Source: Bacteroidales bacterium
GTDB lineage: Bacteria > Bacteroidota > Bacteroidia > Bacteroidales > UBA10428
Direction of reading: 5' to 3'
Assembly (NCBI GenBank): GCA_016935595.1
Contig: JAFGQQ010000436.1
Coordinates: 1-9,390 of the forward strand
DNA: 9,390 bases
Numbering within the stretch: the stretch's first letter is position 1; each line of letters opens with the position of its first letter. The notes beneath the pieces are model-generated. The model did not search any database, was not told the DNA's origin, and saw nothing but the letters and a program-made list of their open reading frames with translations. Positions 7,367 to 9,390 of the stretch are shown here, in pieces. The translations under genes and the position numbers were made by a program.

Positions 7367-7894
7367 ATGGCAAAACCAAATATATATAAGCTTGATTTTA
7401 AGGTTGATAAGTTAACAGATTCGATACTTAATACTATTAGTGGAGACAGCTTTCGGACTGAAATTTCATTATTAACTAAAACAGATTTAAAGAAAATTAC
7501 AAAATCAAAAGGTTGGTCATTTAATTGGAAATACGAATTTAATCAGCCTGATAGAGAGGTTTATAAACTTACTATTATTGATAATCCTGATATTGTTCAA
7601 GGATTAATTAGTTTTACAGTTAAGCCAGACCATGTATATATGTATTTACTTGAGAGTGCTCCATTTAATATAGGGAAAGGCAAATTATACGAAGGTATAC
7701 CAGGAAATTTAGTAGCATATGCATGTAAAGTTTCTTTTCAGAGAGGAGGAGAAGGTTTTGTTTCATTTGAGTCTAAAACTAAACTAATTAACCATTATAT
7801 AAAAACACTTGGTGCTTATCACTTTGGTGGACAATTAATGGTCATTGATACGATTGCTGCAAAGAGATTAATTGACAAATATTTTAAACCTTAA
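7367..7894 (+). CDS. GNAT-like protein, first gene of a two-gene cassette
   Basis: This 175-residue protein starts at ATG 7367; an in-frame TTG two codons earlier lies inside the predicted -7 element and is unlikely. Residues about 65-160 have the rhythm of a GNAT N-acetyltransferase. There is a beta pair (VYKLTIID, then VQGLISFTV) and a strand at YMYLLESAPF (91-100). A glycine-containing turn and helix follow at about 103-122 where the acetyl-CoA loop should be, then FVSFESKTKLINHYIKTLGA (131-150), which resembles the closing strand-helix with its Tyr. The canonical R/QxxGxG/A pyrophosphate loop is not clear (GIPGNLVAYAC is the nearest), so activity is uncertain. There are no membrane segments or signal peptide. 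The next gene follows after 4 bp, so the two are co-translated. A toxin-antitoxin-like or modifying role is possible but not shown. Confidence 0.6.
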   Translation: MAKPNIYKLDFKVDKLTDSILNTISGDSFRTEISLLTKTDLKKITKSKGWSFNWKYEFNQPDREVYKLTIIDNPDIVQGLISFTVKPDHVYMYLLESAPFNIGKGKLYEGIPGNLVAYACKVSFQRGGEGFVSFESKTKLINHYIKTLGAYHFGGQLMVIDTIAAKRLIDKYFKP

Positions 7895-7898
7895 TACA

Positions 7899-8084
7899 AT
7901 GGGATTTATTAAAGAGCCAGAAGGAGTTGATTTTGTTATACAGAGTAAACCCCTGACTGAAAAACAAGAAAAAGAATTAAGTGAGTTTATAGCAAAAAGA
8001 AAATTAGAAATTAAAAAGAAAGTTAAGGCAGGCACATACACACAACACGGCATAAAAACAAGGCGGGGCGCAGTATCTGTATGA
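7899..8084 (+). CDS. 61-residue charged protein paired with the GNAT-like gene
   Basis: I do not recognise a named family. The start is ATG 7899, 4 bp after the upstream stop; a TTG at 7872 in the same frame overlaps the GNAT-like gene and is less likely. The N-terminal part (MGFIKEPEGVDFVIQSKPLT) looks like two short beta strands. Residues 21-38 form a strongly charged amphipathic helix (EKQEKELSEFIAKRKLEI), followed by a basic tail rich in Lys, Arg and Gly. The small size, the charge and the position directly behind a compact enzyme-like gene suit a partner or regulator such as an antitoxin-like protein, but this rests on context only. The last ~19 codons are visibly more GC-rich than the rest, so the C-terminus may have been altered by the neighbouring GC-rich element. 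Confidence 0.55.
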   Translation: MGFIKEPEGVDFVIQSKPLTEKQEKELSEFIAKRKLEIKKKVKAGTYTQHGIKTRRGAVSV

Positions 8085-8238
8085 CACGTAAACAAAATAA
8101 TATAAACAAACTAGCTGTTGACATCCAATCGAGGTAAAGTCCCGACCAATTGCTATGGCGGAACCGTTAGCGCTAATTTTAAACGACCGCTGCTAATGAC
8201 ACAAATATTATTTAAAATATAATAAACATTCCGTGCTT

Positions 8239-8273
8239 CCTGCCCGCCATGCTTTGGTCAAAACAGGGGCAGG
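8239..8273. repeat. GC hairpin 1 inside the island
   Basis: CCTGCCC (8239-8245) pairs with GGGCAGG (8267-8273), a 7-bp all-strong stem around a 21-base loop containing CTTTGGTC, an octamer that recurs at 8329-8336. Confidence 0.45.
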
Positions 8274-8284
8274 CGGGGACACAG

Positions 8285-8312
8285 AATCCATAAAAAAATA
8301 ATAACATGGATT
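8285..8312. repeat. Hairpin 2 with A-rich loop
   Basis: AATCCAT (8285-8291) pairs with ATGGATT (8306-8312), a 7-bp stem with a 14-base loop made almost only of A and T. It sits in the middle of the three hairpins. Confidence 0.4.
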
Positions 8313-8348
8313 AACTACGCTGAGCTCCCTTTGGTCGGTTTATGCTTT

Positions 8349-8365
8349 CCTGCCTTACCGGCAGG
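8349..8365. repeat. REP-like palindrome (GC hairpin 3)
   Basis: CCTGCC (8349-8354), loop TTACC, GGCAGG (8360-8365) form a compact 6-bp GC stem, followed by GCGGGCA. Short palindromes built on CCTGCC/GGCAGG recur here (see hairpin 1), which suggests a dispersed repeat family in this genome; only a genome-wide count could show it. Confidence 0.5.
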
Positions 8366-8561
8366 CGGGCACAGGAATGTTATCTAGCTTGAATATGATT
8401 GTTTTTTCATGAAATATGTTGACACTTTTATAAGGATAGGAGAATAAGCCTGAAATATTATAAAAAATTTTGTAACTTGGCTCGCAAAACTTAATAAAAT
8501 ACTGTAAACTTATTTTAGGAGGATATAAAATAGCAAGTTCATAATTTCATAATATATAACC

Positions 8562-8930
8562 ATGAAAAAAAGAATTTTCGTTAGTTTTGATTCTGACAAT
8601 GACCTTGATAAAAAGAACTTATTAGTAGATCAATCCAGATTAAATGACTCACCATTTGAAGTTAATGATTGGTCTTCAGAAGAAGCTGAATCTGAAAGGA
8701 ATTGGAAAGAAAAGGCTAGAGAAAAAATTAAACGATCTGACATTGTTTTAGTGATAGCGGGATCTTATACGTATAGAGCTAGTGGAGTAAAAAAAGAGGT
8801 AAAAATAGCCAGAGAAGAAAAAATACCAATTGTACAAATAAAATCCCATGGTACTAATCCTTATAGTGTGCAAGATGCTGGTATACTTTACGATTGGACA
8901 TGGGAAAATTTGAAAAGATTATTAGGATAA
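8562..8930 (+). CDS. TIR-like domain protein (MTH538/ThsB type, DUF1863)
   Basis: This 122-residue protein is a single TIR-like domain. Strand A is KRIFVSFD (3-10). A stretch with FEVNDWSSEEAESE (32-45) follows in the BB-loop region. Next come the helix and strand KIKRSDIVLVIAGSYT (55-70), then SGVKKEVKIAREEKIPIVQI (74-93). In TIR and ThsB proteins the catalytic glutamate lies just after the S-x-x-W/V motif; Glu79 in SGVKKEV is the matching residue and is present. A C-terminal aromatic motif, YDWTWENLKRLL (110-121), is typical of the group. ThsB proteins of Thoeris use NAD to make a cyclic-ADP-ribose-type signal upon phage infection. No ThsA (SIR2-SLOG or other effector) is seen in the window, so this may be a solitary or divergent TIR. 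A second gene begins 3 bp after its stop, indicating one transcription unit. Confidence 0.8.
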   Translation: MKKRIFVSFDSDNDLDKKNLLVDQSRLNDSPFEVNDWSSEEAESERNWKEKAREKIKRSDIVLVIAGSYTYRASGVKKEVKIAREEKIPIVQIKSHGTNPYSVQDAGILYDWTWENLKRLLG

Positions 8931-8933
8931 ATT

Positions 8934-9364
8934 ATGCTTTTTACAAAAGACAAGTTAATTCAAAAAGCTCAACGAAACCTTTTTGTCTTGTCGTTAAATC
9001 CAACCAAAAGATATTGCTTTAATTAATGAAAACAACTGATAACTTGTATGGAAACAGGTTGTTACTTTTTAAGAATTGGAAATATAATTCAAGAAGCGGC
9101 TGATATTTTTAAAAAAGGAGAAGTTCCTTATGGAAAATGTCAGCAAATGTTAGATCATGCACAATATTTTACTGATGTTATTGGAAACACCATAAAATCA
9201 GATATAGCTGAAAAATTTCAAAAAAGCTAATTGAATCACATGAAATTGAGTTGCTTGCTTCAGAAATACTTGGGCAAAATGATTCGAAATAAAAAATTGC
9301 AGATCTGGAAAAAATATCTGGTAGTTTTTTAACCCTGGGTTCTGTAATAAAAGCAGCAATATAA
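8934..9364 (+). pseudogene. Broken partner gene downstream of the TIR-like gene
   Basis: An ATG 3 bp after the TIR-like stop opens a frame that ends at 9026 after 30 residues (MLFTKDKLIQKAQRNLFVL and so on). Coding-like sequence then appears in other frames: KDIALINENN at about 9007-9039, an open segment at 9048-9230 (NIIQEAADIFKKGEVPYGKC in its first half), then from about 9218 in another frame KKLIESHEIELLASEILGQ to a TAA at 9290. After that stop, still in frame, KIADLEKISGSFLTLGSVIK runs on to 9362-9364. The switches and the stop fall beside runs of A, so this is either a decaying gene or uncorrected homopolymer indels. Pieced together it would be a roughly 140-residue, mostly helical soluble protein of no family I recognise. 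If only one piece is real, the 60-residue frame at 9048-9230 is the best candidate. Confidence 0.5.
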
Positions 9365-9390
9365 ATGGACAACTATTAATTTTAAAAAAT

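Larger units (their letters stand above)
8142..8338. repeat. Long-range complementary segments in the island
   Basis: CCGACCAA (8142-8149) is the exact reverse complement of TTGGTCGG (8331-8338). In addition, ATGGCGG (8155-8161) is the exact reverse complement of CCGCCAT (8244-8250). A 10-bp perfect palindrome, TTAGCGCTAA, sits at 8167-8176. Not all pairings can form at once, which leaves room for a pseudoknot or alternative folds. Confidence 0.4.
8225..8381. repeat. Imperfect 12-bp inverted repeat enclosing three hairpins
   Basis: AACATTCCGTGC (8225-8236) pairs with GCACAGGAATGTT (8369-8381), giving 12 base pairs with one bulged A at 8373. The arms enclose three local hairpins, so the 157-base unit can be drawn as a cloverleaf-like structure. 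The same arms could equally be the terminal inverted repeats of a small mobile element; no clear target-site duplication flanks them. Confidence 0.5.
8085..8561. other. Gene-free stretch with GC-rich structured island
   Basis: No convincing reading frame occurs here on either strand. Bases 8085-8110 and 8390-8561 are AT-rich spacer. Bases 8111-8385 are clearly richer in G and C and hold many mutually complementary segments, listed separately. Candidate explanations are a structured non-coding RNA, a small non-autonomous mobile element, or clustered REP-like palindromes. A lone AGGAGGA (8517-8523) sits about 38 bp before the next ATG, too far to serve it. No exact TAnnTTTG element was found before the TIR-like gene, so its promoter is undetermined. 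Confidence 0.55.

Noticed and set aside
7306..7389. Short reading frame (27 codons) overlapping the start of the GNAT-like gene
   Set aside because: No start signals, overlap with a better-supported start and promoter, and no recognisable protein features.
8129..8146. Similarity of GAGGTAAAGTCCCG to the GAGGAAAGTCC signature of RNase P RNA
   Set aside because: Only this short word matches; the region is too short and lacks the rest of the RNase P core and its expected 3' partner in the right layout.
8116..8424. TGTTGACA repeated at 8116-8123 and 8417-8424, as possible direct repeats flanking an element
   Set aside because: An 8-base repeat within a few hundred bases is expected by chance, and it does not abut the inverted repeat at 8225-8381.
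8419..8447. TTGACA as a sigma70-type -35 box before the TIR-like gene
   Set aside because: Bacteroidota primary promoters do not use TTGACA, and no good -10 box follows at 17 bp.
8947..8992. GACAAG/CTTGTC complement as a terminator after the TIR-like gene
   Set aside because: Only 6 bp with a loop of about 30 bases and no following T-run; it also lies inside the coding-like start of the partner gene.
9219..9226. AAAAAAG as a programmed -1 frameshift site in the 9048-9230 frame
   Set aside because: The heptamer is out of phase with the zero frame (codons CAA AAA AGC), and no supporting downstream structure is visible; a plain indel is simpler, given the further stop at 9290.

Overview
The window is AT-rich DNA that most likely comes from a member of the Bacteroidota. 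Three things point there: matches to the Bacteroidota promoter pattern (TTG, spacer, TAnnTTTG) before several genes, a lipoprotein whose signal cysteine is followed by a surface-export-like acidic signature, and start regions without Shine-Dalgarno sequences. A 7-TM AraC-type regulator and a bacterial-ceramide-synthase-like acyltransferase fit the same picture. No genus can be named from the sequence alone.

Layout. (1) 8-1329, minus strand: an unrecognised multi-pass membrane protein and, upstream of it, a small lipoprotein. (2) 1330-1508: a divergent control region with predicted promoters facing both ways, a 16-bp direct repeat with a 20-bp period that looks like an AraC-type operator, and an 8-bp perfect inverted repeat at the predicted 5' end of the lipoprotein mRNA. 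(3) 1509-2645, plus strand: a membrane-anchored AraC-family regulator. (4) 2651-7095, minus strand: a tight three-gene operon. In order of transcription it encodes an acyl-CoA synthetase-like enzyme, a YghO/bCerS-like GNAT acyltransferase and a CrtISO/phytoene-desaturase-like FAD oxidoreductase. Together they read as a lipid module in which an acyl chain is activated, transferred to an acceptor, and a chain or polyene is then oxidised, reduced or isomerised. The product is unknown. (5) 7367-8084, plus strand: a two-gene cassette of a GNAT-like protein and a 61-residue charged protein. (6) 8085-8561: a gene-free stretch holding a GC-rich, highly self-complementary island. (7) 8562-9364: a TIR-like (MTH538/ThsB-type, DUF1863) protein followed 3 bp later by a partner gene that is broken by frameshifts and an in-frame stop.

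How parts may work together. The AraC-type regulator probably controls its own promoter and that of the divergent lipoprotein gene, because the direct repeat lies between and against both predicted promoters. It also converges on the lipid operon with 5 bp between the stop codons. The right-hand 2 kb (small cassette, structured island, TIR-like gene, decayed partner) has the character of an accessory or defence region. The left 7 kb looks like ordinary chromosome.
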